DNA of 64,000 nt from Rubripirellula tenax (GCF_007860125.1 NZ_SJPW01000004.1:404372-468371); one strand, 5' to 3'; shown: positions 25,591 to 37,378, counted from the first letter of the stretch. The notes: generated from the sequence alone by a model not told the origin. A program made the numbers and translations.

Positions 25591-27678
25591 GTGAGTTCGG
25601 CGACCGCGAACCAGCCGTTTGTCTTCCAACCGTCGTCGGCACCTCCGTCGACTGGGAATGACGTCGTGGTTGATACGCGTCGCGAAATCGCCGAGATCGT
25701 TCGGGAAGTCGCAAATGCCGTTCGTAGCAATCGATCATCAACCGAATTTTTCTCGCTATTGGCCGACCGAACGCTGCGAGCGATGGCCGCCGAGGGCGTC
25801 GTGTTTTGGCGTCGAAGCGAACACACTGATTCACTGGCGTACCGCTGCGTTCATCGACTCGGCCGCGTCACGGATCAAACCTTACCGACTGCGTCCCGAC
25901 CGGCGCACGAAAGGTTGCTCGTCGAGATCGGCCGAAGCGGTGCCCCCGCGGTTGTTCCGTCCACCCCGGGCGCCTCGGATCCCGATTTTCCATCGAATCC
26001 CGCCGACGTGCCGACTGCGCTGGTCCCCATTCACTGCGACGCTTCGCAATCGGACGCTGACTACCTGTTCCAAGTGTTCTTGGAACCTGGCGGCGGCGTC
26101 GCGACCCAAAGAGGCTACTTGAGATTCGTCGTCCAAATGGCCGACTTGGCGGGCGAGTACTTGCGAGCTGAACAGCTTCGCTCGCTGTTGGCTCGACAGC
26201 GGTTGGCAACACAAGTCGACGAAGCAACATCCAAGATGCACGCGCTCACGGGCGCCGAAGAATTGGCGGAATTCATTGCCGATTCGGCCGTCGATGTCTT
26301 CGGGTTTGATCGGGTCGGAATCGTCCGCCTGGATGGACCTTCGCCGAAACGAAGTCCGAGCTTGATTGCTGTTAGCCACGTTCCATCCATCGATCAGCGA
26401 TCCAGCGCAGCGGACCAGGTGCGCCGCGCTGCGACGACGCCCGTCGATGCAGATGGTAGCCGTTGGTTTGATGCAGGATCCCAACCGCCACAAAAACAGA
26501 ACGTCGAATCAAACTCAATTGTGGTTCGCGTTGTCGCCGGCCAACCCGATGACCACACCGGCAAGTACCGCATCGTCGGCCTATCACAAACGAAGAAAGA
26601 GTCTTTGGACGTCGACGCGATTCGCGACTCGGTCACGCGTTTTGCCACACACTGTGATTTAGCTATGCAGAACGTGGTGCGAACGGAACAGTCGAGTTCA
26701 CGATGGCTTCCAAAGTTCATTTCGGCGGATCGGACATCAACATCGGTCCGACGCGCATTCAAGGTCGGTGGCGTTTGTTTAGTACTTGCGACCGTGGCGG
26801 CGATCCCGGTGCCCCTAGTCGTCGATGCACCGGCAATCGTGCGTCCGGCCGATTCGCAAATGGTTTGTGCGACGCGCGACGCGGTTGTCCAGTCCATTGC
26901 CGTTGCCCATGGTCAAGCGGTGAAGCGGGGGCAAGTGCTATTGACGATGTCGGACCCATCACTCGATGACCAGATCCTGGCACTCGATGGAAATCTGGCT
27001 GTGTTAAGCGAAAAACGAAATCGTTTGAACGACGCGATGATGAAAGTATCCGTGTCGGGACAAGATCGGGCGCAAAGTATTCAGAACGAACGCCTGATCG
27101 TCAGCGGCGAAATTCAATCGATAACGGACCAGCGCGATGCACTTCGGCGGACGAGGGAGTCGTTGGCGGTTCATGCCGATCGCGACGGAATCGTCGACGC
27201 TTGGCAGGTCGAATCGCGATTACAATCTCGCCCCGTCAATCGTGGAGACGGGTTGATGCGCGTGATTGCCGCCGATTCGGGATGGATCGTCGAAGCACGC
27301 GTACCCCAGAACCGAATCGCCCAACTGAAACCCTTGCTCGAAAATTCATCCGCCATCGACCGTGCCCATGTCTCGTTCGACTCCGATCCCGGGCATGTGA
27401 TCGCCGCATCGCTGATACAGTTGGGACCATCCGTTGTCGCAGAGAATGATCCGCTGCCCGCTACGGCAGCAATGCTGCGTTTGGAAGACGTTGCCAGCGA
27501 CGAAATCCGAAACCAGACGACTTGCGGTGACGTCGCCGGCGCACCCGCGCGAGTCATGTTCAAGTGTGGCTATCGACCCATAGTCTACGTGATGTTTCAA
27601 GACTTGATTCATTCGATTAGAAGCACCGCATCGCTTTACTTTTTCGGTCATCGAACAAACACGGGAGATGCGGCATGA
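25591..27678 (+). CDS. GAF-domain HlyD-type membrane fusion protein
   Basis: This unusual adaptor has about 695 residues. The N-terminal half is cytoplasmic: a helical lead (REIAEIVREVANAVRSNRSSTEFFSLLADRTLRAMAAEGVVFWRR) reads like a GAF domain, and a second GAF-like unit follows (TGAEELAEFIADSAVDVFGFDRVGIVRL). A transmembrane segment at about residues 400-420 (VGGVCLVLATVAAIPVPLVV) leads into an HlyD/biotinyl-lipoyl-like part with VQSIAVAHGQAVKRGQVLLTM, a coiled coil and WIVEARVPQNRI. Sensory input domains on an export adaptor are rare. The start is uncertain: GTG at 25591, or a TTG at 25501. The stop overlaps the next gene by four bases. Confidence 0.78.
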   Translation: MSSATANQPFVFQPSSAPPSTGNDVVVDTRREIAEIVREVANAVRSNRSSTEFFSLLADRTLRAMAAEGVVFWRRSEHTDSLAYRCVHRLGRVTDQTLPTASRPAHERLLVEIGRSGAPAVVPSTPGASDPDFPSNPADVPTALVPIHCDASQSDADYLFQVFLEPGGGVATQRGYLRFVVQMADLAGEYLRAEQLRSLLARQRLATQVDEATSKMHALTGAEELAEFIADSAVDVFGFDRVGIVRLDGPSPKRSPSLIAVSHVPSIDQRSSAADQVRRAATTPVDADGSRWFDAGSQPPQKQNVESNSIVVRVVAGQPDDHTGKYRIVGLSQTKKESLDVDAIRDSVTRFATHCDLAMQNVVRTEQSSSRWLPKFISADRTSTSVRRAFKVGGVCLVLATVAAIPVPLVVDAPAIVRPADSQMVCATRDAVVQSIAVAHGQAVKRGQVLLTMSDPSLDDQILALDGNLAVLSEKRNRLNDAMMKVSVSGQDRAQSIQNERLIVSGEIQSITDQRDALRRTRESLAVHADRDGIVDAWQVESRLQSRPVNRGDGLMRVIAADSGWIVEARVPQNRIAQLKPLLENSSAIDRAHVSFDSDPGHVIAASLIQLGPSVVAENDPLPATAAMLRLEDVASDEIRNQTTCGDVAGAPARVMFKCGYRPIVYVMFQDLIHSIRSTASLYFFGHRTNTGDAA

Positions 27679-28613
27679 TGTGGACTATCCGCAGACTATT
27701 TGTCGGAATCACACTGGCGACGTCAACCATCGCGTCCGGCGGTGAGGCACAAATCAATGTCGACGAATGCGTTGTACGGTTTGCAAGCGAGGTAAATGTT
27801 CCTGCGCTCGAAACCGGTTCGGTTGCCCGAATGAATGTGAAACTGAACGACGCGATCGACGCGGGCGCTCCCATCGCGTCTCTTGACGATCGATCGATGT
27901 TGATTCTTCGGCAAGCTGCTTCACGTCGATTGGAATTGGCGAAGTCGATTGCCGTTGACGATGTCGAAATTCGTTATGCCGAAGTCGCGATGCAGGAAGC
28001 GGAAGCCGAACTGGAAACCAGTCGATCGATACAGAACGACGTGCGAGGTGCGATTCCGCTGACCCAGATTCGTCGCTTACGATTGGCTGTTGAACGCGCA
28101 AAGCTCGAAATATCGCAGGCAGAAAAGCGAAAGCAACAGGCTCAAACGGAAAGCGAACTTCGCCAAACCGATTTGTCGTTGATCGACGAACAGCTCCGCA
28201 ACCTACACGCCGATAGTCCCATCAGCGGCATCGTATTGAGTCTTTTTCATTCCGCGGGCGAGTGGGTCGCGAAAGGCGAAACGATTGCAACGGTCGGCCA
28301 AGTCGATCGGCTTCACATTCATGCCTTGGTCGACAGTCAGCAAATCGCACCGGGACAATGCAAGGGATTGCCTGTCAGTGTCCGCTGGAACGATGCGGCA
28401 ACCGGCGAATTGGTTTCCTTGCGAGGTAGCGTTCTGTCGGTCGACCCACAGTTGCTGCCCAACAGAGTGTTCCGCCTGCACGCCGAGATCATCAATCAAA
28501 AACGAGACGACGCATCAGGTGGATGGCTGTTGTTGCCGGGCACGGATGTCCGAATGACGATCTATACGCCGACATCGGTGACACACCAAACGCCCCGGTC
28601 AACCGTTCGGTGA
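27675..28613 (+). CDS. HlyD-family periplasmic adaptor
   Basis: The product is a 312-residue exported adaptor subunit. A signal peptide (about residues 1-23) is followed by a lipoyl half-motif (VPALETGSVARMNVKLNDAIDAGAPIASLDD), a long helical hairpin (about 75-180, rich in Ala, Glu and Arg), the second lipoyl half with SPISGIVLSLFHSAGEWVAKGETIATVG, and a beta-barrel domain. It sits between a GAF-HlyD gene (four-base overlap) and an M50-HlyD gene (eleven-base gap), so the three are expected to act in one envelope complex. No ABC, RND or MFS pump is encoded with them. Confidence 0.82.
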   Translation: MMWTIRRLFVGITLATSTIASGGEAQINVDECVVRFASEVNVPALETGSVARMNVKLNDAIDAGAPIASLDDRSMLILRQAASRRLELAKSIAVDDVEIRYAEVAMQEAEAELETSRSIQNDVRGAIPLTQIRRLRLAVERAKLEISQAEKRKQQAQTESELRQTDLSLIDEQLRNLHADSPISGIVLSLFHSAGEWVAKGETIATVGQVDRLHIHALVDSQQIAPGQCKGLPVSVRWNDAATGELVSLRGSVLSVDPQLLPNRVFRLHAEIINQKRDDASGGWLLLPGTDVRMTIYTPTSVTHQTPRSTVR

Positions 28614-28624
28614 GAACCGCTTGC

Positions 28625-30640
28625 ATGAACGATCATACTGTTTCGTCGTCCCGCCCCTCGATGCGCGACTTACGCGCCGACTTGACGGCTGTTCCCGTCT
28701 CGTCATCGCGAAGCGGCATGTGGATGGTGGTTGACGCGATCGCCGGACGAATAACCCGCGTGTCGAACGAACTCTGGCAATCGCTCCAGCAAGGCGATGC
28801 GACTGCCCTACAGTGGCAGCAGGCTCGCAGTGCTGGATGGACTCGACAACGCAGGCAGACGCAACGAACCCCGTTCTCGCCACTTGCCGTTCGCATTCCA
28901 CTGGGATCGCTCGACGCAATTGCGAATCGGCTTGCACCGTGGACGGGATGGGTGTTTGGTCGCCTTGCCGTTTGGGGATGGTGTCTAGCAATCACCGCGG
29001 CACTATTGATGGTGATCGGACGTAGTTCGCAAGTCGCAGCATCGGCAAGTTCGTTGGGCGCATTCTTATCGCAAACACATCCACTTGTTTTGGCGTTCTG
29101 GTTTGTGGTCACCAAAGCGGTACACGAATTAGCGCACGCGATCATGTGCCGACGCATCGGATATCAAGCCGGTGAATGCGGTGTGCTGATGCTATGCGGG
29201 ATGCCATGTCCCTATTGCGACGTATCGGATTCGGTACGTGAACCGTCGCCATGGCGGCGGATGTCCGTCATGTTGGCGGGCATCTATGTCGAGTGGATCA
29301 TTGCTACGATTGCAACGTTCGTTTGGATCGGTTCACGGAATCCGAGTACAGCTTGGCATGCATTTCACTTGATGTTGGTGTGTGGGATCAGCACATTGGT
29401 TTTTAACGCCAATCCATTGATGCGATACGACGGTTACTTTGTGTTGTCCGATTTGGTGGGCAGCGTTCACCTGCGAAGCGAATCACGATCGGCCTTTCGC
29501 GGAATTGTGACTGCACGAATCGCGGGCCGGGGTTTCGCGTCGCGAGTAACGCCGACGATACGATCGGTCTTACTGGCTGCCTATCATGTTGCATCGACGA
29601 TCTATCGGTGCGTTGTGTTGTTTGCAATTGCAGCGATGCTGTTGATCGCGGCCGAGTACCTACATTTGGAATCCGCGATCATTGTTTTGATGGCCGTGGT
29701 CGCGATAGCGTTGGTTTTTAAACAGCTTCGATCGATGGCGATGGCAATGGGCGGGAAGGGCGATTGGTCGGGAGTGTCAGGAATCCGCCGGGCGATGCTT
29801 GGTGCGACTGCGCTGTTGATTGGAATCGCCGTGTTCTTGATTCCGCTGCCTCGATACCAGACGGCCAGGGGCACGCTTGACGCAGCACTCGCCGACACGG
29901 TTTATTTGCCTCATGACGCGTTGGTCGATCTAGTTCCGGTGACCTGGGGCCAATACGTCAAGGCTGGGGAAACGATCGTTCGACTGCGTGACGAAGCGAA
30001 TGAAATCGAAATGACAAAGGTGGCGGGACGCCTAAGCGTCGCGCGATTGCGAAGCCAGTTGTCGCGGCGGGTAACGATGGATCGCGGCGACGAAGCAGGC
30101 GATTGGGAAACGTTCGAAGCTGGACGCCAAGGGCTTCAAACGCGTTTAGCATCACTGAACGATCGCGCCGCCACGCTGGAATTGCGAGCCAAGGTCAACG
30201 GTGTGGTCTTGCCACCGAAATCAACGCTATCTACCCCATCGCAGGGCGGCATCACGACGCCAGCCGATCGTCGTGGAACGTTTGCGAGTTCCCAGCAGGC
30301 GTGGTGTCGAATTTCGACGGATGGGTTGCTGCATGCCGTGCTTGCGGTGGACGCACGCGACCGGAATCAAATTCGACTCGGATCACCAGTGCGGATAGCG
30401 GTTTCCGCCATGCCCGGACAAGTCTTTGAGTCGGTCGTCGAAAGTGTTTCGCCTATCCAGTCGGATTCACGTTCGTTGATACAGCGAGCCGGATATGAGG
30501 TACTATGTCCGCTAGAGCGATTTCCACCGACCGACGTGTTGTCGGTCTTGGGCGCCCAATGTCGGGCAACGGTTCGATTGCCTAATCGAACCATGGCTTC
30601 GTCCGTCTGGTCAGGATGCAAAGAATGGTTCGGTGAATAG
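28625..30640 (+). CDS. M50-family metallopeptidase fused to an HlyD-like adaptor
   Basis: This polytopic membrane protein has 671 residues. Residues about 14-60 resemble a PqqD-like winged-helix unit (DLRADLTAVPV... WMVVDAIAGRITRVSNELWQSL). The membrane core is an M50/site-2-protease-like domain: zinc motif HELAH (His167, Glu168, His171), a conserved CGMPCPYCDVSDS segment, and the third-ligand motif NPLMRYDGY (263-271, Asp269). After further membrane helices, residues about 440-650 form an HlyD-like periplasmic part with lipoyl-type and barrel strands. COG1994-type proteins of this build are linked to peptide processing or export. ATG at 28625 lies 11 bases after the preceding gene; the longer frame to 28523 is rejected. 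Confidence 0.82.
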   Translation: MNDHTVSSSRPSMRDLRADLTAVPVSSSRSGMWMVVDAIAGRITRVSNELWQSLQQGDATALQWQQARSAGWTRQRRQTQRTPFSPLAVRIPLGSLDAIANRLAPWTGWVFGRLAVWGWCLAITAALLMVIGRSSQVAASASSLGAFLSQTHPLVLAFWFVVTKAVHELAHAIMCRRIGYQAGECGVLMLCGMPCPYCDVSDSVREPSPWRRMSVMLAGIYVEWIIATIATFVWIGSRNPSTAWHAFHLMLVCGISTLVFNANPLMRYDGYFVLSDLVGSVHLRSESRSAFRGIVTARIAGRGFASRVTPTIRSVLLAAYHVASTIYRCVVLFAIAAMLLIAAEYLHLESAIIVLMAVVAIALVFKQLRSMAMAMGGKGDWSGVSGIRRAMLGATALLIGIAVFLIPLPRYQTARGTLDAALADTVYLPHDALVDLVPVTWGQYVKAGETIVRLRDEANEIEMTKVAGRLSVARLRSQLSRRVTMDRGDEAGDWETFEAGRQGLQTRLASLNDRAATLELRAKVNGVVLPPKSTLSTPSQGGITTPADRRGTFASSQQAWCRISTDGLLHAVLAVDARDRNQIRLGSPVRIAVSAMPGQVFESVVESVSPIQSDSRSLIQRAGYEVLCPLERFPPTDVLSVLGAQCRATVRLPNRTMASSVWSGCKEWFGE

Positions 30641-31235
30641 TCGATCCGACGACCCGAAGGGTTCCAAACCGGAACCTTCGATTGCTTCACCGGACCAACG
30701 GATGCCGCTCCGCTCCGTTGACCCAAACCATCCCGCGTTGTTGGATGATGCAACGTTGTTGGGGCAATGCGACTTGCGTTTCCAGCGTCGCGGCGGTCCG
30801 GGCGGTCAGCATCGCAACAAGACGAGTTCGGGTGTGTTCTTGCATCACGAACCTACCGATATCACGGCCGAAGCGACCGAACGCAGAAGCCAAGCCGACA
30901 ATCGTTCCGTGGCACTGTCGCGACTGCGTTTTCGGTTGGCGATGGAGCTGCGCGGTGCTTCGATTTGGGATGCCCAACCGACCGGAATGGCGAAAGAGCT
31001 GAGGGCAACGTACCGTGGCCACCCGCTGAAATTTCGTGACTCGCACCCCTATCGGCCGGCCGTGATGTCGTTGTTAATCGATGACTTGCACGCGGCCGGA
31101 GGACAACCCAGCGCGGTATCGAAGGAATGGTCGGTATCGACGACCAGCATCGTCAACCTCTTGAAGTCGCATCCGCCCGCGATCACGCTGATCAATTCGA
31201 TCAGGGCGTACCACGGTCGCCCGCCACTACGGTAA
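30633..31235 (+). CDS. Class I release-factor-like protein (RF-1 domain)
   Basis: This 200-residue protein carries the peptidyl-tRNA hydrolysis motif in QRRGGPGGQHRNKTSSGVFL (GGQ near residue 57), the hallmark of class I release factors and of rescue factors such as ArfB and PrfH. The codon-recognition domain of RF1/RF2 is absent, so it probably acts on stalled ribosomes or special substrates rather than in normal termination. The second half (AVSKEWSVSTTSIVNLLKSHPPAITLINSIR) is basic and helical. The GTG start at 30633 overlaps the end of the M50 gene by eight bases; ATG at 30702 is an alternative that would avoid the overlap. Confidence 0.8.
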   Translation: MNSRSDDPKGSKPEPSIASPDQRMPLRSVDPNHPALLDDATLLGQCDLRFQRRGGPGGQHRNKTSSGVFLHHEPTDITAEATERRSQADNRSVALSRLRFRLAMELRGASIWDAQPTGMAKELRATYRGHPLKFRDSHPYRPAVMSLLIDDLHAAGGQPSAVSKEWSVSTTSIVNLLKSHPPAITLINSIRAYHGRPPLR

Positions 31236-31371
31236 TTCAACCGTCCAGGGACTCAGCGGGCAATTCCAGCGATGGATTCTGGCTACAATCGGAGCCGGTT
31301 TCCGCCACAGAGCGTTGTTTGACGCGACTTGGCTACCCAATTCGATAACCACCTTTGCAATGGTCGCTGAT

Positions 31372-33665
<2,294 letters not shown>

Positions 33666-33669
<4 letters not shown>

Positions 33670-35312
33670 AATCGGCCTCTGCGTCAAACCAGCGATGGAG
33701 ACGATTCACGCACCCGGTTCGGTTGGCATCGGTGGTGGCGCTGCTGTGGCTGATTCCCTCGCCGGCATCAAAACCGATTGACGCTACCGACCCGCCACGC
33801 CTGGCCGAAATCCGGGCGATGCTGGGTGATGCGGGGATCTTGGTCGGTGACGTCGATGCGAACGGAATGTGGCAGTTGAAAGATGGGTCTGGCGCGAGTC
33901 ACGGGTCGCTGGCGCGGACACTACCGGCCGCCAAAAAGATCGTCGGATACCGCGGGCCGACCGAGGCGATGATGGTGTTCGACGCCGACTTGCAGATCAC
34001 AGCGGTCGGGTTGCTGCACAGCGCCGACACGACCGAGCATGTCGATGCGGTGCGCGCCTCGGCGGATTTTTTTCGTCAGTTTATTGGGTGGGGTTGGGGA
34101 GGCCGCGGCAGCGAGAATCGTATCGATGGCGTCTCGGGCGCGACACTGACGTCGATGGCGCTTGCCCAGGGGATTGTCAAACGTATTGGTGGCGACCGGC
34201 CTTCGTTGATTTTTCCTGACGACGTTTCGGATGCCGAGCGGGCGAAGTGGTCGGACGATTCGGACAGTTCACAAGACTTGGTTCGCACGGGACCGTACAC
34301 CGACAACATCATCGGGTATCAAGGACCGACAGAACTGTTGATGACATTGGATGCCGATCAGCGAGTCGTTTCGATGGGAATCCGCACGTCGTTCGATAAC
34401 GAACCGTACGTCGACTATGTCCGAACCGAACGCAGTTTTTGGAAACGGTTCACCGGCCGAACGATCGACGATCTGGCGACGATGGATCCGATGGCCGAGG
34501 GCATCGAAGGAGTCTCTGGCGCGACCATGACCAGCCTGGCCGTCGCCGACACCGTTGTCGCGGCAGCGAACGAAATAGTACAGCGAGGCGCTGACGAAAG
34601 TTCGGACGCAACCGCGGTCGCGGTGCGATGGACAATCGCCGACGTGATCACCATCGCCACCATCTTGGCCGCGGCGCTGTTTCGCCGTCTGCAATGGTTT
34701 CGATCGACAGTCGGTCGGAAAGTTTGGTTGCTCTCGGTCTTGATCGTGATCGGACTTTGGGCGGGGAATCTAATTTCCATGGCGTTGATCGCCGGTTGGT
34801 CGGCTCAAGGGATTGCATGGCGGTTGGCCCCGGGACTGGCGTCGATCGTTGTCGTTGCTTTCTTGGTTCCACCGCTGACCAAAGCGAATCCTTACTGCAA
34901 CCACCTGTGTCCGCATGGGGCGCTGCAGCAATTGGTCAAGCCAACGCCAAAGTCACGGCGTCGCGTTTCGTTCCCGGTTGGGCTTACACGATGGATGCGG
35001 CGGTTACCGGGGTTGACGTTGGTAGCCGGCTACTTGGCACTGATCGCTTCACCATCGATCGACCTAGCATCGTGGGAACCGTTTCACGCGTATCTGTTTC
35101 GCATCGCCGGTTGGAGCTCAATTGCCTTCGCCCTGATGACGCTGGCGGCATCGTCGTTCATTCCGATGGCGTATTGCCGAATGGGGTGCCCGACGGGGCG
35201 GTTGATTGACTACGTTCGGCTTAGTGCGACGAGCCATCGTTTCCAACGCTCGGACGCCATCGTGGTCGCAATGTTGATCGTCGCCGTTGCCGCGTCGGTA
35301 AGCCGGTTATAG
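33666..35312 (+). CDS. NosR-like membrane protein with two FMN-binding domains
   Basis: This 548-residue protein has a signal or anchor segment, then two tandem FMN-binding domains with the covalent-flavin attachment motifs DGVSGATLTS (threonine 160) and EGVSGATMTS (threonine 287). In RnfG, NqrC and NosR relatives, the enzyme ApbE adds FMN there. About five membrane helices follow, with two CxxxCP motifs (CNHLCPHGA at 411-419 and CRMGCPTG near 510), as in the membrane part of NosR/NirI; the usual ferredoxin-like CxxCxxC clusters are missing. GTG at 33666 overlaps the preceding stop by four bases (GTGA). It probably passes electrons across the membrane to the exported FAD enzyme. No nitrous-oxide reductase is present. 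Confidence 0.85.
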
Positions 35313-36074
35313 GAATGAGCGGAAAGTATCGGCCCAACATTGCATCTTTTGTCGGCACAGGCTGCTGGTTCGGTCGCCGGAACAGACATCACCGCGAACA
35401 CCGATGCAGTCGGGGTGAACATTGGATTGGTTCAGTTTCTCGACGTCGGCGTGGCGGATCGATCCGGCGAGCGCCCACCAAAGGCCAAAATCTCGGGCGA
35501 TTGCCGAAATCTCGGTCAACCGATCGATCGATAAATGATCGAGCGTCGACCGCCCGTCTTTGGTGAACGTGTCGATCAAACAGCGATTCAAGCCGGCCCG
35601 TTTCGCCGTTTCAAAAACAGATTCGGGGGCAATCGATTCGGCGGCATGGTGATCGGCATACGCGACCGCGACCAATTCGACCTTCGTCGGCAAACGGTCG
35701 CGAACGTCTTCCCACATTTGGGTCAATCGCTGAGGGCTGTGGCATCCACTCGGTCCAGCCTTGGCAAAATCGAAGGTGGCGGGCAATCGGCTGGCGACCC
35801 TGCGGGCTTGGTCGGGTTCGCCCAATGCGGCAGACAACTTTGGTTTTGCGTGGATCATCGCTTCAACGATCGTGACCGTTTCGAGCCACAATTCGACGGG
35901 TGAAGGCGCAAGCGGGCCGTTGCGTGGCTCCTTCAGATCCAAAATATCGATCGGATACTCGAACGCGATGCGAACTTCATCGAGACTTCGCAAACTGACC
36001 AACCATTGCCGTGAGACAGATTCAACGGGGGGCTTAAAGCCTGCTGGATCACTAAAAGTACCCTGGTTTGTCAT
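35307..36074 (-). CDS. mfnB: (5-formylfuran-3-yl)methyl phosphate synthase
   Basis: The MfnB family (formerly DUF556) makes the furan precursor of methanofuran from two glyceraldehyde 3-phosphate molecules. The product has about 255 residues in a TIM-barrel. Landmarks are WLVSLRSLDEVRIAF, IDILDLKEPRNGPLAPS, FAKAGPSG, VAVAYADH, CLIDTFTKDGRSTLDHL, WALAGSI, and CIGVRGDVC followed by DRTSSL. The catalytic lysines of the family are in KEP and FAKAG. Planctomycetes carry archaeal-type methanopterin/methanofuran C1 genes, which fits. Start: ATG at 36074 is preferred over a TTG at 36107; no strong ribosome-binding site is seen. Its end overlaps the convergent NosR-like gene by six bases. Confidence 0.87.
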   Translation of the reverse strand: MTNQGTFSDPAGFKPPVESVSRQWLVSLRSLDEVRIAFEYPIDILDLKEPRNGPLAPSPVELWLETVTIVEAMIHAKPKLSAALGEPDQARRVASRLPATFDFAKAGPSGCHSPQRLTQMWEDVRDRLPTKVELVAVAYADHHAAESIAPESVFETAKRAGLNRCLIDTFTKDGRSTLDHLSIDRLTEISAIARDFGLWWALAGSIRHADVEKLNQSNVHPDCIGVRGDVCSGDRTSSLCRQKMQCWADTFRSFL

Positions 36075-36189
36075 GTTTGGTGACCGCCGCGAAGCATTTG
36101 ATGTCAAAGTGGATAGGCGAGTGCCACGGTGGCAGGTAAAGTCGGAGCAGTTCCCAACATGATCGATCCCTTACCCAGCAAGCGTAACG

Positions 36190-37374
36190 TTGAAATACGA
36201 GTCCATAAATACGGTCGTCCAGCTCGAGCAGTTCTGTGACGAGATCGCCGCATTCGATCGGATCGGTTTCGACACGGAGTTCGTTTCGGAAGACACCTAC
36301 CGGCCGCTGTTGTGCTTGATTCAAGTCGTCGCAGGTGATCGCTTAGCAATTATCGATCCGATGACCGTTGAAGATACCCGGCCGTTTTGGGATCTGTTGA
36401 CCGAACCCGGCCGAACGGTCATCGCCCACGCGGCTCGAGAAGAAGCCCGATTCTGTTTCCGATTTACCGGAAAGCCGATCGCCGGCCTTTTCGACACGCA
36501 ACTTGCCGCCGGCTTTGTCGGTATTGAGTTTCCCGCGTCGTTGGGGACCCTGGTCCAACGGCTGGTCGGGAAAACGCTCCCCAAGGGCGAGACTCGCACG
36601 AATTGGGTTCGCCGGCCGCTGACGGCGGACCAAATAACCTATGCGTTACATGACGTCACGGATCTGTTCGAGATGCACGACCAGCTTTCGTCGATGGCGA
36701 AAAAGCTGAATCGTGCGGGTTGGCTGGATGAAGAAACCGGCATCTTTCAGCAGAAGGTCATGGACGGCGAGACTCGCGAGAATTGGCGTCGCGTCAGTGG
36801 GGCGTCCGGCTTGAATCCGCGACAACTCGAAGCCGTTCGTCAGATTTGGCTGTGGCGAGAAGAACGCGCGAAAGAGCTTGATCGATTGCCGAAGCGAATC
36901 CTGCGAGACGACTTGTTGGTCGAACTGGCACGAAAGGGTTCGTCGGACGTGCAACGGATTCGCGGCATTCGCGGCATGGAACGACGCGGGTTCAATGACC
37001 AATACGACGCCATCGCGGCCGCCGTCCAGCGATCGTTGGATACACCCGATGCTGACTTGCCACGTCGACCGCGAGGCACACGGCGGGCGGTTTCGCCGAT
37101 GCTGAGCCAGTTTCTGTCGACATCGATCGCGTGCATCAGTCGCCAGCATAAATTGGCGCCCTCGATTGTCGGCAACGCCGATGACGTCCGCGAGTTGCTC
37201 GGGTACGAGCTGGACCGCCGTGACAACGACGCCGAACCGTCGCTGTTGAAGGGTTGGCGCGGCGAGATCGTGGGAAAGACGTTCCGCCGGATCCTGGCGG
37301 GCGAGCTTGCGATTCGCGTCGCCGACGTCAACGAGACTCAGCCGCTCGAATTCATCGAAGCGGCAAACGGTTGA
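36190..37374 (+). CDS. rnd: Ribonuclease D
   Basis: This DEDDy-type 3'-5' exoribonuclease of 394 residues trims tRNA and other structured RNA 3' ends. Exo I is FDTEF (Asp28, Glu30). Exo II is IAHAAREEARF, where Glu85 takes the place of the usual aspartate. Exo III is YALHDVTDLFEMH with the Tyr and Asp pair. An HRDC-like helical domain follows (LNPRQLEAVRQIWLWREERAKELDRLPKRILRDDLLVELA), then a second HRDC-like region towards the C-terminus. The start is a TTG at 36190 with no alternative close by; upstream is the divergent mfnB gene. A strong hairpin follows the stop. Confidence 0.9.
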   Translation: MKYESINTVVQLEQFCDEIAAFDRIGFDTEFVSEDTYRPLLCLIQVVAGDRLAIIDPMTVEDTRPFWDLLTEPGRTVIAHAAREEARFCFRFTGKPIAGLFDTQLAAGFVGIEFPASLGTLVQRLVGKTLPKGETRTNWVRRPLTADQITYALHDVTDLFEMHDQLSSMAKKLNRAGWLDEETGIFQQKVMDGETRENWRRVSGASGLNPRQLEAVRQIWLWREERAKELDRLPKRILRDDLLVELARKGSSDVQRIRGIRGMERRGFNDQYDAIAAAVQRSLDTPDADLPRRPRGTRRAVSPMLSQFLSTSIACISRQHKLAPSIVGNADDVRELLGYELDRRDNDAEPSLLKGWRGEIVGKTFRRILAGELAIRVADVNETQPLEFIEAANG

Positions 37375-37378
37375 ATTC

